NCBI RefSeq assembly: GCF_900091845.1
Contig: NZ_FMCI01000257.1
Span: forward strand, 1-50,937
Length of the DNA: 50,937 nucleotides
Direction: 5' to 3'
Origin: Streptomyces sp. SolWspMP-5a-2
GTDB taxonomy: Bacteria; Actinomycetota; Actinomycetes; Streptomycetales; Streptomycetaceae
The notes beneath the pieces are model-generated. The model had not been told where the DNA came from, made no database searches, and saw only the letters and a list, made by a program, of their open reading frames with translations. Below, piece by piece: positions 1 through 8,969 of the stretch. The translations under genes and the position numbers were made by a program. Numbering within the stretch: the first letter of the stretch is position 1; every line of letters begins with the position of its first letter.

Positions 1-2
1 GG

Positions 3-887
3 GCCCTCGCCCGCCGCCCCGGCGCCCTCGCCGCGCGCCCCGGGAAACTCGCCGAGGGCGCCGGGTACGCGGCCCGCCTCCTGCGTCACCGCGTCCCCTT
101 CCTCCCGCGTCACACGGTGGTCGAGGCGCACGGCGGCGACCGGCTCGACGGCGTGACCGTCGCCGCCCTCGACGCCGCGGGGCGCCCGCGTCCCGGCAGC
201 GAGAGGCGGTTGGACTGCGACACCCTGGCCGTCGGCCACGGCATGCTGGCGCACACCGACCTCGCCGAGACCCTGGGCTGCGGCCTCGACGGACTCGCCG
301 TCCGGGTCGACGGCGAGCAGCGCACGGACGTTCCCGGGGTCTGGGCCGCGGGCGAGGCCACCGGGGTCGGCGGGGCCGAACTCGCCCTCGCCGAGGGCCG
401 GATCGCGGGCCGTTCCGCCGCCGCCCGGCTGACCGGCCGTCCCCCCGATCCGCGGAGTCTCGCGGCGGACTCCCGCGAGCGGGCCGCCCTGCGGAGGTTC
501 GCCGCCGCGCTGGACGCCGTCTGCGCGCCGCCCGTCCGGTGGGCGGAGCGCGTCACCGACGAGACGGTCGTCTGCCGCTGCGAGGAGGTCACCGCGGGAA
601 CCGTCAGGGCCGCCCGCGCGGACCTCGGCGCGGGCGACCTGCGCACCGTGAAACTGCTGACCAGGGCCGGGATGGGCTGGTGTCAGGGCCGGATGTGCGG
701 GCCCGCGGTGGCGGGCCTGGCGGGCTGCGCCGAGACCGCCGTCCGGCGCCCGTTCGCCCACCCCGTCCCGCTCGGCGTGCTCGCGGGCCGCGACGAAGAC
801 GGCGGGGACGGCGACGGCTGCGACGCCGGCGGCGTGACCGACCGGCCCGAGCGGGACCGCCCGCCGCCCGACCCCGATCAGCCGTGA
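3..887 (+). CDS. FAD-dependent oxidoreductase with C-terminal [2Fe-2S] domain (5' truncated)
   Basis: The reading frame is open from the left edge of the window, so the N-terminal FAD-binding motif is missing; 294 residues remain. The visible part has the late FAD-binding segment, GVWAAGEATGVGG, where FAD oxidoreductases close the nucleotide pocket. It ends in a BFD-like iron-sulfur domain with a CRCEEV motif and a second pair in WCQGRMC, giving four cysteines for a [2Fe-2S] cluster. This architecture is known for D-hydroxyproline dehydrogenase and related opine/amine oxidase subunits. The stop lies 31 bases before a DapA-like deaminase, followed by a hydroxyproline epimerase-type gene. From that context I infer oxidation of cis-4-hydroxy-D-proline to pyrroline-4-hydroxy-2-carboxylate. 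The very end is Asp/Gly/Pro-rich and probably disordered. Confidence 0.82.
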   Translation, partial: ALARRPGALAARPGKLAEGAGYAARLLRHRVPFLPRHTVVEAHGGDRLDGVTVAALDAAGRPRPGSERRLDCDTLAVGHGMLAHTDLAETLGCGLDGLAVRVDGEQRTDVPGVWAAGEATGVGGAELALAEGRIAGRSAAARLTGRPPDPRSLAADSRERAALRRFAAALDAVCAPPVRWAERVTDETVVCRCEEVTAGTVRAARADLGAGDLRTVKLLTRAGMGWCQGRMCGPAVAGLAGCAETAVRRPFAHPVPLGVLAGRDEDGGDGDGCDAGGVTDRPERDRPPPDPDQP

Positions 888-918
888 GACGTCACTCTCC
901 TCTCCAGAAGGGCTCACC

Positions 919-1815
919 ATGACCGATCCGCAGCGACGCCCCTGGCACGGCGTCCTCGTCGCCACCGCACTCCCCCTCCGCGACGACCTCTCCGTCGACC
1001 ACGAGCGGTACGCCGAACACTGCGCCTGGCTCGTCGACAACGGCTGCGACGGCGTCGTCCCGAACGGGTCCCTCGGCGAGTACCAGGTCCTCACCCCCGA
1101 GGAGCGGGCCAGGGTCGTCGAGACGGCCGTCGCCGCGATCGGCGGCTCCCGGGTGATGCCCGGCGTCGCCGCGTACGGCTCGGCCGAGGCCAGGCGGTGG
1201 GCCGAGCAGGCGCGGGACGCGGGGTGCGCGTCCGTGATGCTGCTGCCGCCCAACGCCTACCGCGCCGACGACCGTTCCGTCCTCGCCCACTACGCGGAGG
1301 TGGCGCGGGCCGGGCTGCCGATCGTGGCGTACAACAACCCGATCGACACCAAGGTCGACCTGGTGCCCGAACTCCTCGCCACGCTGCACGGGGAGGGGTA
1401 CGTGCAGGCGGTCAAGGAGTTCTCCGGGGACGTCCGCCGCGCCTACCGCCTCGCCGAACTCGCCCCCGATCTGGACCTGTTGGTCGGCGCCGACGATGTC
1501 CTGCTGGAGCTGGCGCTGGCCGGTGCCAAGGGGTGGGTGGCCGGGTACCCCAACGCGCTGCCCCGGGCCTCCGTCGCGCTGTACCGGGCCGCCGTCGCGG
1601 GCGACCTGGAGACCGCCACCGCCCTCTACCGCGATCTGCACCCCCTGCTGCGCTGGGACTCCCGGGTGGAGTTCGTGCAGGCCATCAAGGCGTCCATGGA
1701 CCTCGTGGGACGGCACGGCGGGCCCTGCCGACCGCCGCGTGTCCCGCTCCTGCCCGACCAGGAGGCGACGGTCCGCGCGGCCACCGAGAAGGCCGTCGCG
1801 GCGGGCCTGGCCTGA
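919..1815 (+). CDS. DapA-family lyase, probable pyrroline-4-hydroxy-2-carboxylate deaminase
   Basis: This 298-residue protein has the length and pattern of the dihydrodipicolinate synthase/N-acetylneuraminate lyase family of class I TIM-barrel enzymes. The GSLGEY segment near residue 50 corresponds to the family GTTGE motif. Tyr138 sits in IVAYNNP and the Schiff-base lysine is Lys166 in AVKEFSGD. The start follows an AGAAGGG ribosome site. Between a probable D-hydroxyproline dehydrogenase and a proline racemase-type epimerase, the fitting reaction is deamination and dehydration of pyrroline-4-hydroxy-2-carboxylate to 2-oxoglutarate semialdehyde. A role in lysine synthesis is unlikely from the context, although the fold alone cannot exclude another 2-keto acid aldolase. 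Confidence 0.85.
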   Translation: MTDPQRRPWHGVLVATALPLRDDLSVDHERYAEHCAWLVDNGCDGVVPNGSLGEYQVLTPEERARVVETAVAAIGGSRVMPGVAAYGSAEARRWAEQARDAGCASVMLLPPNAYRADDRSVLAHYAEVARAGLPIVAYNNPIDTKVDLVPELLATLHGEGYVQAVKEFSGDVRRAYRLAELAPDLDLLVGADDVLLELALAGAKGWVAGYPNALPRASVALYRAAVAGDLETATALYRDLHPLLRWDSRVEFVQAIKASMDLVGRHGGPCRPPRVPLLPDQEATVRAATEKAVAAGLA

Positions 1816-1939
1816 CCCGCCGCAGCCCCCGTCCCGACCGCGCCACGAGCGGCCCGAGACCGGCACCGGTGCTGACCACCGGTCCCGCGCACCGGTCCCG
1901 AGTCCCGGTTCCGGGCACCGCCGAGGAAAGAGGAGACCC

Positions 1940-2941
1940 ATGCGCAGCTCTCTCGTCCTGCACGCCGTCGACTCCCACACCGAGGGCATGCCCACCCGCG
2001 TGATCACCGGCGGGATCGGCACGATCCCGGGCGCGACCATGAACGAACGGCGGCTGTACTTCCGCGACCACCGCGACGACGTCAAGCAACTGCTGATGAA
2101 CGAACCGCGCGGGCACTCCGCCATGAGCGGCGCGATCCTCCAGCCGCCGACCCGGCCCGACTGCGACTGGGGCGTCGTCTACATCGAGGTCTCCGGCTAC
2201 CTCCCGATGTGCGGCCACGGCACGATCGGCGTCGCGACCGTGCTGGTCGAGACGGGCATGGTCGAGGTCGTCGAACCGGTGACGACGATCCGGCTCGACA
2301 CCCCCGCCGGGGTCGTCGTCGCCGAGGTCGCGGTGCGGGACGGCGCGGCGAAGAGCGTGACGCTGGCCAACGTGCCGTCGTTCTCCGTCGCCCTGGACCG
2401 CGAGGCCGTGCTGCCCGACGGGCGGACGGTCGTCTACGACCTCGCCTACGGCGGCAACTTCTACGCCATCCTGCCGCTCGAACAGTTCGGCCTGCCCTTC
2501 GACCGCTCCCGCAAGGACGACATCCTCGCGGCCGGGCTCTCCCTCATGGACGCCGTCAACTCCACGGCGGAGCCGGTCCATCCGCAGGACCCGACCATCC
2601 GCGGCTGCCACCACGTGCACCTCCTCGCCCCCGGCGCGACGGCCCGGCACTCCCGGCACGCGATGGCCATCCACCCCGGCTGGTTCGACCGCTCCCCGTG
2701 CGGCACCGGGACCAGCGCCCGCATGGCCCAACTGCACGCCAGGGGCGAACTCCCGCTGGGGAGCGAGTTCGTGAACGAGTCCTTCATCGGCACCCGGTTC
2801 ACGGGACGTCTCCTGGGGACCACCGAGGTCGCCGGGCACCCCGCCGTCCTGCCCAGCTTCACCGGCCGGGCCTGGATCACCGGCACCGCCCAGTACCTCC
2901 TCGACCCCACCGACCCCTTCCCCGCGGGCTTCGTCCTGTGA
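1940..2941 (+). CDS. Proline racemase family protein, probable 4-hydroxyproline 2-epimerase
   Basis: This 333-residue protein is full length for the proline racemase/hydroxyproline epimerase family. Both catalytic cysteines are present: Cys91 in MCGHGT and Cys254 in SPCGTGTSA. Two cysteines indicate an epimerase or racemase rather than the trans-3-hydroxyproline dehydratases, which have Thr in one position. I chose the ATG at 1940 because a GGAAAGAGGAG ribosome site ends a few bases before it and the family-typical start HAVDSHTEGMPTR follows. It should convert trans-4-hydroxy-L-proline to cis-4-hydroxy-D-proline, the substrate of the oxidoreductase encoded at the left edge. The separation of 124 bases from the previous gene still allows one transcript. 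No aldehyde dehydrogenase for the last step is seen in the window. Confidence 0.88.
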   Translation: MRSSLVLHAVDSHTEGMPTRVITGGIGTIPGATMNERRLYFRDHRDDVKQLLMNEPRGHSAMSGAILQPPTRPDCDWGVVYIEVSGYLPMCGHGTIGVATVLVETGMVEVVEPVTTIRLDTPAGVVVAEVAVRDGAAKSVTLANVPSFSVALDREAVLPDGRTVVYDLAYGGNFYAILPLEQFGLPFDRSRKDDILAAGLSLMDAVNSTAEPVHPQDPTIRGCHHVHLLAPGATARHSRHAMAIHPGWFDRSPCGTGTSARMAQLHARGELPLGSEFVNESFIGTRFTGRLLGTTEVAGHPAVLPSFTGRAWITGTAQYLLDPTDPFPAGFVL

Positions 2942-3080
2942 CGGCCGCGCCGCCCGACCGGACGGTCAACTCCCGCGCGCGCACGGCGGATCGGCCCGCC
3001 CGGCGGCCCCGTGGATACTGGTGCCGTCCGGGAGCCCCGCCTCCCGTTCCCGCCCGCGACGCCGCCCCAGGAGCCCTCCC

Positions 3081-3773
3081 ATGCCCGCCCAGCCCAGCGG
3101 ACCGTCCGCCGCCGGTCCCGCACTGCCCGTCGTCGGCGGGAAGCGCAGCAGCTACCGCGAGCGGGTGGCCGACGCCCTGCGCGCCGCGCTCGTCACCGGC
3201 GAACTCCGGCCGGGCGAGGTGTACTCGGCGCCGGCCCTCGCCACCCGGTTCGGCGTCTCGGCGACACCGGTGCGCGAGGCCATGCTCGACCTCGCCAAGG
3301 AGGGCCTGGTCGACGCCGTCCCCAACAAGGGCTTCCGGGTCACCGAGGTCTCCGAGCGGCAGCTCGACGAGTACACCCACGTCCGCGCCCTGATCGAGAT
3401 ACCCACCACCGTCGCCCTGGCCGGGGCCGCGCCGCGGGACGCCCTGGAGGCGCTGCGCCCGGCGGCCCGGGAGATCGTCACCGCGGCGGCGGCCGGTGAC
3501 CTGATCGCCTACGTCGAGGCCGACACCCGCTTCCACCTCGGCCTGCTGGCCCTCTCGGGCAACGCCCACCTGGTCGACGTCGTCGCCGACCTGCGCGGGC
3601 GCTCCCGCCTCTACGGTCTGACCGCGCTGGTCGAGGCGGGCCGGCTGACCGCGTCCGCGCAGGAGCACCTGGACCTGCTCGACGCCCTCGTCGCCCACGA
3701 CGGACCGGCCGTGCACGCGGTCATGACCCGCCACCTCGGACACGTCAGGGGCCAGTGGGCGGCGCAGGGCTGA
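3081..3773 (+). CDS. GntR-family (FCD type) transcriptional regulator
   Basis: The 230-residue protein begins with a winged helix (around residues 20-85) containing ALATRFGVSATPVREAM, the GntR recognition segment. A helical C-terminal ligand domain follows, with FHLGLL, of the FCD type. I preferred ATG 3081 over the earlier GTG at 3021 because CAGGAG is seven bases upstream and the extra N-terminal residues are low complexity. It lies directly downstream of the three hydroxyproline genes in the same direction. FCD regulators commonly control catabolism of small acids and amino acids, so a repressor released by hydroxyproline or an intermediate is likely; this is inference from position. An AT-richer promoter region for the next gene begins about 80 bases after its stop. 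Confidence 0.88.
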   Translation: MPAQPSGPSAAGPALPVVGGKRSSYRERVADALRAALVTGELRPGEVYSAPALATRFGVSATPVREAMLDLAKEGLVDAVPNKGFRVTEVSERQLDEYTHVRALIEIPTTVALAGAAPRDALEALRPAAREIVTAAAAGDLIAYVEADTRFHLGLLALSGNAHLVDVVADLRGRSRLYGLTALVEAGRLTASAQEHLDLLDALVAHDGPAVHAVMTRHLGHVRGQWAAQG

Positions 3774-3869
3774 GCGCACCGGACGCGGGCGGTCCCGGAC
3801 GGCCCCGCGCAGGTCGGCCCCGCGGCCCCGGACCGGTCCGCACCCTTCCCTCAATACTTACTTCACCTC

Positions 3870-3898
3870 TTGACGCAAGTGGTCCATACCTTTAGGTT
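3870..3898 (+). promoter_or_regulatory. Promoter with internal DasR/dre-like operator
   Basis: TTGACG (3870-3875) and TAGGTT (3893-3898) are separated by 17 bases, a good vegetative promoter. The spacer holds the imperfect palindrome AGTGGTCCATACCTTT (3878-3893). It resembles the DasR-responsive dre consensus recalled as ACTGGTCTAGACCACT, with about 11 of 16 matching positions. It lies upstream of a secreted lectin/glycanase gene, a sensible target. The promoter is seen directly; the regulator is an inference. Confidence 0.5.
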
Positions 3899-3993
3899 CA
3901 CCGCTGCCGGACCGCTCCTCGCACCCCACCCGCGCGCCCCGCCCGCACCGGGTGACCACGGGCGCGCCGCTCCCACCCCCCATAAGGAGAGCC

Positions 3994-6195
3994 GTGTTCC
4001 GCCACGCACCCCCCACGCTCCGCACCGGCCGCCGCAGATCGGGGGCCGTCGCCCTGGTCGCCGCGGCCGCCGCGTCCTTCCTGCCCGCCGTCCCCGCCGA
4101 GGCCGCCCCGACCGCGCTGCCCGCCTCCTGGTCCACCCTGGTCAACGCGGCCAGCGGCAAGTGCCTCGACGCGCGGGCCGCCGGAACCGCCGACGGCACG
4201 GCCGTGCAGCAGTACGCCTGCAACAACAGCGCGGCCCAGCAGTGGAGTTTCACCACCACGGGCAACGGCTGGGTCCGCATCAACAACCGGCCCAGCCCCG
4301 ACCAGGTCGTCGACGTCACCGGCGTCTCCACGGCCGACAACGCCACCACCCAGCTCTGGGCCTACGGCGGCGGCGCCAACCAGCAGTGGCAGCCCGTCGA
4401 CGAGGGCGGCGGCGCCTACCGCTTCGTGAACCGCAACAGCGGCAAGTGCCTGGACGATCCCGGCGCCTCCCTCGCCGACAGCGTGCAATTGGTGCAGTAC
4501 ACCTGCAACGGCTCGGCCGCCCAGCGCTTCCAGGTGGTCCCGGTGGCCCAGGCCGGGGGCGATCCCGACCTCGGTCCGAACGTGGTCGTCTTCGACCCGT
4601 CGATGTCCGCGTCGGCCATCCAGACCAGGCTGACCTCGATCTTCAAGCAGCAGGAGACCAACCAGTTCGGCTCCCAGCGCTACGCGGTCCTCTTCAAGCC
4701 GGGCGCGTACAGCGCGGACGTCAACGTCGGTTTCTACACCCAGGTGCTGGGGCTCGGCCTCTCTCCCGACGCCGTCACGATCAGCGGCGCCGTGCACGCC
4801 GAGGCCGACTGGTTCCAGGGCAACGCCACCCAGAACTTCTGGCGCGGCGCGGAGAACCTGTCGGTCAACCCGACCGGCGGCAGCGACCGTTGGGCGGTCT
4901 CGCAGGCGGCTGCCTACCGGCGGATGCACCTGCGGGGCAACCTGGCGCTGGACGACGGCGGTTGGTCGAGCGGCGGCCTGCTGGCCGACAGCAAGGTGGA
5001 CGGCCAGGTCCGCTCCGGCAGCCAGCAGCAGTGGCTGACCCGCAACTCGCAGCTCGGGAGCTGGACCGGCGCCAACTGGAACATGGTCTTCGTCGGCAGC
5101 CAGGGCGTCCCCGCGACCAGCTTCCCCAACCCCCCGTACACGACGGTCGCGCAGACCCCGGTCTCCCGCGAGAAGCCGTTCCTGTACGTCGACGGCGCGG
5201 GCGCCTACCAGGTGTTCGTCCCCTCCCTGCGCACCGGTTCCACGGCGACGAGCTGGGCGGGCGGCAGCCCGGCGGGCTCCTCCCTCTCCCTGGACAGCTT
5301 CTACGTCGTGAAGCCGGGCGCGACCGCGGCGCAGATCGACCAGGCGCTCGCGGCGGGCAAGAACCTGCTGTTCACCCCCGGGGTCTACCACCTCGACCGG
5401 ACCCTTCAGGTCGACCGGCCGGACACGGTCGTGCTCGGCCTCGGCCTGGCCACCCTGGTGCCGGACAAGGGCGTCACCGCGATGAAGGTCGCCGACGTCG
5501 ACGGGGTGAAGATCGCCGGTCTCCTCCTCGACGCGGGCACCACCAACTCGTCCACCCTGATGGAGGTCGGCCCGGCCGGCTCGTCCGCCTCGCACGCGGC
5601 CGACCCGACCTCGCTGCACGACGTGTACTTCCGGGTCGGCGGCGCGGGCGTCGGCAAGGCGACCACCAGCCTGGTCGTCAACAGCGACGACGTCATCGGC
5701 GACCACATGTGGATCTGGCGGGCCGACCACGGCTCGGGCGTCGGCTGGACCAGCAACACCGCCGACACCGGCCTCGTCGTCAACGGCGACGACGTGACGA
5801 TGTACGGCCTGTTCGTCGAGCACTTCCAGAAGTACCAGACCGTCTGGAACGGCAACGGCGGGCGGACGTACTTCTACCAGAACGAGATGCCCTACGACCC
5901 GCCCGGCCAGGCGGCCTGGATGAACGGTTCGACGCAGGGCTACGCCGCCTACAAGGTGGCCGACTCCGTCACCGCCCACCAGGCGTACGGACTCGGCAGC
6001 TACTGCTACTTCAACGTCGATCCGCGGGTGACGGCCGCCCGCGCCATCGAGGCGCCGAACAGGCCGAACGTCCGCTTCACCAGCATGCTCACGGTGTCCC
6101 TCGGCGGTACGGGCACGATCAGCCACGTCGTCAACACCACCGGAGGGCCGTCCAACTCCGCCTCCAACGTGGCCAATCTGACCACCTATCCGTAG
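3994..6195 (+). CDS. Secreted ricin-B lectin plus beta-helix (pectate-lyase/GH55-like) protein
   Basis: The start is GTG 3994 behind AAGGAGA. It gives a Tat/Sec-like signal peptide with RTGRRR and a hydrophobic run ending in AEAAP, then 733 residues in all. Residues about 40-180 form a ricin-type (CBM13) lectin with SGKCLDA and QQW repeats characteristic of carbohydrate binding. The remaining 540 residues begin with VVVFDPSM and show NVGFYTQVLGLG and DGGWSSGG, the pattern of large secreted actinomycete proteins predicted to fold as right-handed beta helices and sometimes annotated as exo-beta-1,3-glucanase-like or coagulation-factor-like. I cannot name catalytic residues, so substrate is open. 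A strong hairpin closes the gene, and the promoter carries a DasR-like site. Monocistronic. Confidence 0.75.
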   Translation: MFRHAPPTLRTGRRRSGAVALVAAAAASFLPAVPAEAAPTALPASWSTLVNAASGKCLDARAAGTADGTAVQQYACNNSAAQQWSFTTTGNGWVRINNRPSPDQVVDVTGVSTADNATTQLWAYGGGANQQWQPVDEGGGAYRFVNRNSGKCLDDPGASLADSVQLVQYTCNGSAAQRFQVVPVAQAGGDPDLGPNVVVFDPSMSASAIQTRLTSIFKQQETNQFGSQRYAVLFKPGAYSADVNVGFYTQVLGLGLSPDAVTISGAVHAEADWFQGNATQNFWRGAENLSVNPTGGSDRWAVSQAAAYRRMHLRGNLALDDGGWSSGGLLADSKVDGQVRSGSQQQWLTRNSQLGSWTGANWNMVFVGSQGVPATSFPNPPYTTVAQTPVSREKPFLYVDGAGAYQVFVPSLRTGSTATSWAGGSPAGSSLSLDSFYVVKPGATAAQIDQALAAGKNLLFTPGVYHLDRTLQVDRPDTVVLGLGLATLVPDKGVTAMKVADVDGVKIAGLLLDAGTTNSSTLMEVGPAGSSASHAADPTSLHDVYFRVGGAGVGKATTSLVVNSDDVIGDHMWIWRADHGSGVGWTSNTADTGLVVNGDDVTMYGLFVEHFQKYQTVWNGNGGRTYFYQNEMPYDPPGQAAWMNGSTQGYAAYKVADSVTAHQAYGLGSYCYFNVDPRVTAARAIEAPNRPNVRFTSMLTVSLGGTGTISHVVNTTGGPSNSASNVANLTTYP

Positions 6196-6209
6196 ATCGA
6201 CGGTGCTTG

Positions 6210-6247
6210 GGGGTGGGGTACGCCGAAGTGTCGGCGTACCCCACCCC
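6210..6247 (+). terminator. Rho-independent-type hairpin
   Basis: A perfect 17-bp stem (6210-6226 with 6231-6247) closes a four-base loop. It begins 15 bases after the stop of the secreted lectin gene. There is no long T run, as is common in Streptomyces terminators. Confidence 0.8.
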
Positions 6248-6371
6248 GTTGTCCACACCGGCCCCGGAAATCTGTGCAGGAGCGGCACACAGACTGCACA
6301 CAGCGCCGACCGGGCACCGTTAGCGTTACTGGCCGATCGCTCCCCTGTACGAACGTGTCAGAAAGACCGAA

Positions 6372-7148
6372 ATGGACTACTGCTCCACGTGCCGTCGGCA
6401 TCTCAACGGGGCTCTGGTGTGCCCCGGGTGCGGGGCCTACGCCCCGGACATCGCCCCCAGGACGGGCCGGCTCCACCAGGGCGATCTGCTCCCCGGATCG
6501 GCCGCGCCCGAACCCCCCGCGCCCGCCGACGACGTCGTGGACGCGCCGGTCGCGGCCGAGGGCCGGGCGGCCAGGCGGCGGCAGGTGGCGCGCTGGAAGA
6601 AGAACAAGCGGCGGGCGGCCGTCGCGACCGCCGTCGCCCTGGTCGGCGGCGGGCTGAGCGTCGCGGCGATGAACCGCGGGACGGCGGACCGGGCACAGGC
6701 CAGCGCCGCGCCGGACACCCGGGGCATGGGCGGCGCCGAGGAGCGCACCGAGCTGACCGACCCTCCGGCGACCGGGACGGGCACGCACCGGAGCGAGCGG
6801 GTGGTGACGTCGGCGCCCCGGTCGGCCGACGCGCCGCACCAGCGCTCGACGGCCGCGTCCCGGACGGCGCTGAAGCTCGTCCCGAGCGACCGGGCGACCG
6901 CCGCGGCCCGCGCCGAGGCCGCCGCGCCGACGGCCGCAGCGCAGCGGCCGGAGCAGGGTCAGCCGTCCGCCGTGGCCGAGCCGTCGGCACCGGCCGAGGA
7001 GACGGCCGACCCGTCGTCGCCCCCGGTGGACACCGCTCCCTCGGACTCCGCCACGCAGGAGCCCGCTCCGGAGACGTCCGAGTCGGCGACCCCGGCGGAC
7101 CCGACCCCGCCCGCGCAGCTCTGCCTGCTGGTGATCTGCCTGGGCTGA
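6372..7148 (+). CDS. Zinc-ribbon, single-pass membrane protein (SCO2400-like)
   Basis: The 258-residue protein opens with a compact zinc ribbon, CSTC then CPGCG within the first 25 residues. A basic stretch WKKNKRR (about residue 75) leads into one hydrophobic segment, AAVATAVALVGGGLSVAAM. The outer or C-terminal 150 residues are Ala/Pro/Glu/Thr-rich and probably disordered, ending in a short hydrophobic LCLLVICLG. The layout suggests a cytoplasmic zinc-binding head, one transmembrane helix and a low-complexity extracellular tail. I recognise the N-terminus from a conserved Streptomyces family with no proven function. The ribosome site is weak (GAAAG). It converges with the glycanase gene at a shared hairpin. 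Confidence 0.75.
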   Translation: MDYCSTCRRHLNGALVCPGCGAYAPDIAPRTGRLHQGDLLPGSAAPEPPAPADDVVDAPVAAEGRAARRRQVARWKKNKRRAAVATAVALVGGGLSVAAMNRGTADRAQASAAPDTRGMGGAEERTELTDPPATGTGTHRSERVVTSAPRSADAPHQRSTAASRTALKLVPSDRATAAARAEAAAPTAAAQRPEQGQPSAVAEPSAPAEETADPSSPPVDTAPSDSATQEPAPETSESATPADPTPPAQLCLLVICLG

Positions 7149-7166
7149 CGGCCCGGTGCAGACCCT

Positions 7167-7203
7167 GCCGCCGGACGGCCCGCACGGGGTACCGTCCGGC
7201 GGC
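7167..7203. terminator. Bidirectional terminator hairpin
   Basis: A perfect 12-bp inverted repeat (7167-7178 and 7192-7203) with a 13-base loop lies between two convergent genes that end at 7148 and 7214. It can serve both strands. Confidence 0.75.
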
Positions 7204-7213
7204 TGCGTTCGGC

Positions 7214-8878
7214 TCAACTCGTCGTGCAGGACGTCCCGTTGAGGGTGAAGGCGGTCGGGGCCGTGTTGGTCGCGCCCTTGTCGGCGAGGAACCCGACGGT
7301 GACCGAGCCGCCCGCCGGGACGGTCGAGGTGTACGAGGCGGCGGCCACGCTCACCGCGCCGCCGGTCTGGGCCGGGGTGCCGCCCCACATGCTGGTGACG
7401 GTCTGGCCGTCGGCGAAGGAGAAGCCGAGCGTCCACCCGTTGATCGCGGCCGTCCCGGTGTTGCGGATGGCCAGTTCGCCCTGGAACCCGCCCGGCCACT
7501 CCCCGACCACCTTGTAGCCGACGGAGCAGGTGCCGCCCGGGGTGGAACCGCCCTTGGCGGTGGTGACGCTCACGGTGGCGGAGCGCGCCGACCGGTTCCC
7601 GGCCGCGTCACGGGCGTAGACCGCGAAGGTGTAGGCCGTGTCGGCGGTGAGGCCGGTCAGGGTGACGGTGTTGGACGTCGTGGTGGCGAAGGCGCTCTCG
7701 GTGCCGCCGCTGATCCGGACGACGTCGTACGCGGTGACGCCGACGTTGTCGGTGGCGGCCGTCCACTTCAGGGTGGCCGATGTCGCCGTCACCGCCGAGG
7801 CGGCGGGGGTTCCCGGCGCGGTGGGTGCCTGGGTGTCGGTGGGGGTGCCGGTGCCGAAGACGGTCGCCTCGCGGGCGGTGCGGGCGATGCCGTTGGCGCC
7901 GTTGAAGATGCGCTGCCCCCAGGAGCTGAGGCGGGTGGGGTCGAAGTCCAGGGAGAGGTCGAGGATCGGGTCGGTGTTGCCGCTCCAGGACCAGGCGAGG
8001 TAGCCGAGCTTGAGCTGCTCGGCGGCGGCCATCATGGTGTCCTCGTCCGGATCGCCGTACTGGTCCGCCGGTCCCCCGAACTCGCCTATCAGGAGGGGGA
8101 GTCGGGCCGCGACGAAGGCGTTGAGGTAGTCGGTGACCTTCGCGGCGGTGTCGAAGACGCTGTACATGTGGATCGAGAAGATGAGGTTGCCGGTGGTGTC
8201 GGCGGCGTACACGGCCTGCGCGTTGGCGCGCATCACACCCTGCCAGTCCTGGCCCCAGTTGGGCGCGTCGACCATGATGGTGTGCGCGAACCCGGCGGCG
8301 CGGAGCTTCTTGACGGCGGCGACGGTGGGCGCGGTCCATCCGGCCGGATCGGTGTTGCCCCAGGGCTCGTTGCCGATGTTGATGACGATGTAGTTCTCCT
8401 GACCGGCGAGCACGCTCTTGAGGCCGATCCAGTAGTCGGCGGCCTGGTCCAGGGTGCCCGCCGCCGAGTCCTCGCCGTATCCGGTGGTGTCGTGCACCTC
8501 CAGGACGCAGATCAACCGGTTGGCCTTGCACTGGCTGATCACCGCGGCCACGTCCGACGCGCTGTTCGCTGACCAGCGGTGCCCGTCCGCGAGCACCACG
8601 CGCACGGCGTTGGCGCCGAGCGCCTTGATGTCGGCCAGCGACTGCTGGGTGCGGCCGGGGTACCAGGTGTGGGCGTGGTTGACGCCCCGCATGACGAAGT
8701 CGTTCCCGTTCCCCTCGACGAGGCGGCCGTTCGCGATGTGCAGGCCGGTGGCGAGGACGGCGGGCGGCTCGGCCGCGTGCGCGGGGGCCTGGGAGAGGCC
8801 ACCGCCCACCAGGACCAGCCCGAGCAGGGCGGCCAGGGACGCGAACAAGCGGGCGAGGGGGCTCCTTGCGGTTCTCAC
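7214..8878 (-). CDS. Secreted GH5 glycanase (probable beta-mannanase) with FN3 and CBM2
   Basis: The 554-residue protein starts with a signal peptide ending at AHA-AEP (about residue 36). A GH5 TIM barrel spans residues 40-340. The acid/base Glu171 is in NIGNEPWG and the nucleophile Glu266 is in LIGEFGG. MRGVNHAHTWYPGRT near residue 63 resembles bacterial subfamily 8 beta-mannanases, so mannan is the likelier substrate, but cellulose-type beta-glucan cannot be ruled out. An FN3 domain (about 352-441) links to a family 2 carbohydrate-binding module (451-552) closed by Cys451 and Cys551 with conserved surface Trp residues. A CebR-type operator sits at the promoter 226 bases upstream, which points to induction by cello-oligosaccharides. 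Confidence 0.88.
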   Translation of the reverse strand: MRTARSPLARLFASLAALLGLVLVGGGLSQAPAHAAEPPAVLATGLHIANGRLVEGNGNDFVMRGVNHAHTWYPGRTQQSLADIKALGANAVRVVLADGHRWSANSASDVAAVISQCKANRLICVLEVHDTTGYGEDSAAGTLDQAADYWIGLKSVLAGQENYIVINIGNEPWGNTDPAGWTAPTVAAVKKLRAAGFAHTIMVDAPNWGQDWQGVMRANAQAVYAADTTGNLIFSIHMYSVFDTAAKVTDYLNAFVAARLPLLIGEFGGPADQYGDPDEDTMMAAAEQLKLGYLAWSWSGNTDPILDLSLDFDPTRLSSWGQRIFNGANGIARTAREATVFGTGTPTDTQAPTAPGTPAASAVTATSATLKWTAATDNVGVTAYDVVRISGGTESAFATTTSNTVTLTGLTADTAYTFAVYARDAAGNRSARSATVSVTTAKGGSTPGGTCSVGYKVVGEWPGGFQGELAIRNTGTAAINGWTLGFSFADGQTVTSMWGGTPAQTGGAVSVAAASYTSTVPAGGSVTVGFLADKGATNTAPTAFTLNGTSCTTS

Positions 8879-8969
8879 TGCGGCTCCAGGGAGTCAGGCC
8901 CGGGAAGTTCAGGCACGGGGTGAGGTGCGGGGGTGCAGGGAGTACGGGGGTGCGGGAGTGCGGAGGCGC

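Noticed and set aside
892..2839. Long minus-strand frames across the hydroxyproline genes
   Set aside because: They are antisense shadows of clearly identified plus-strand enzymes with low-complexity Arg/Gly/Pro translations; the same holds for similar frames throughout this GC-rich window.
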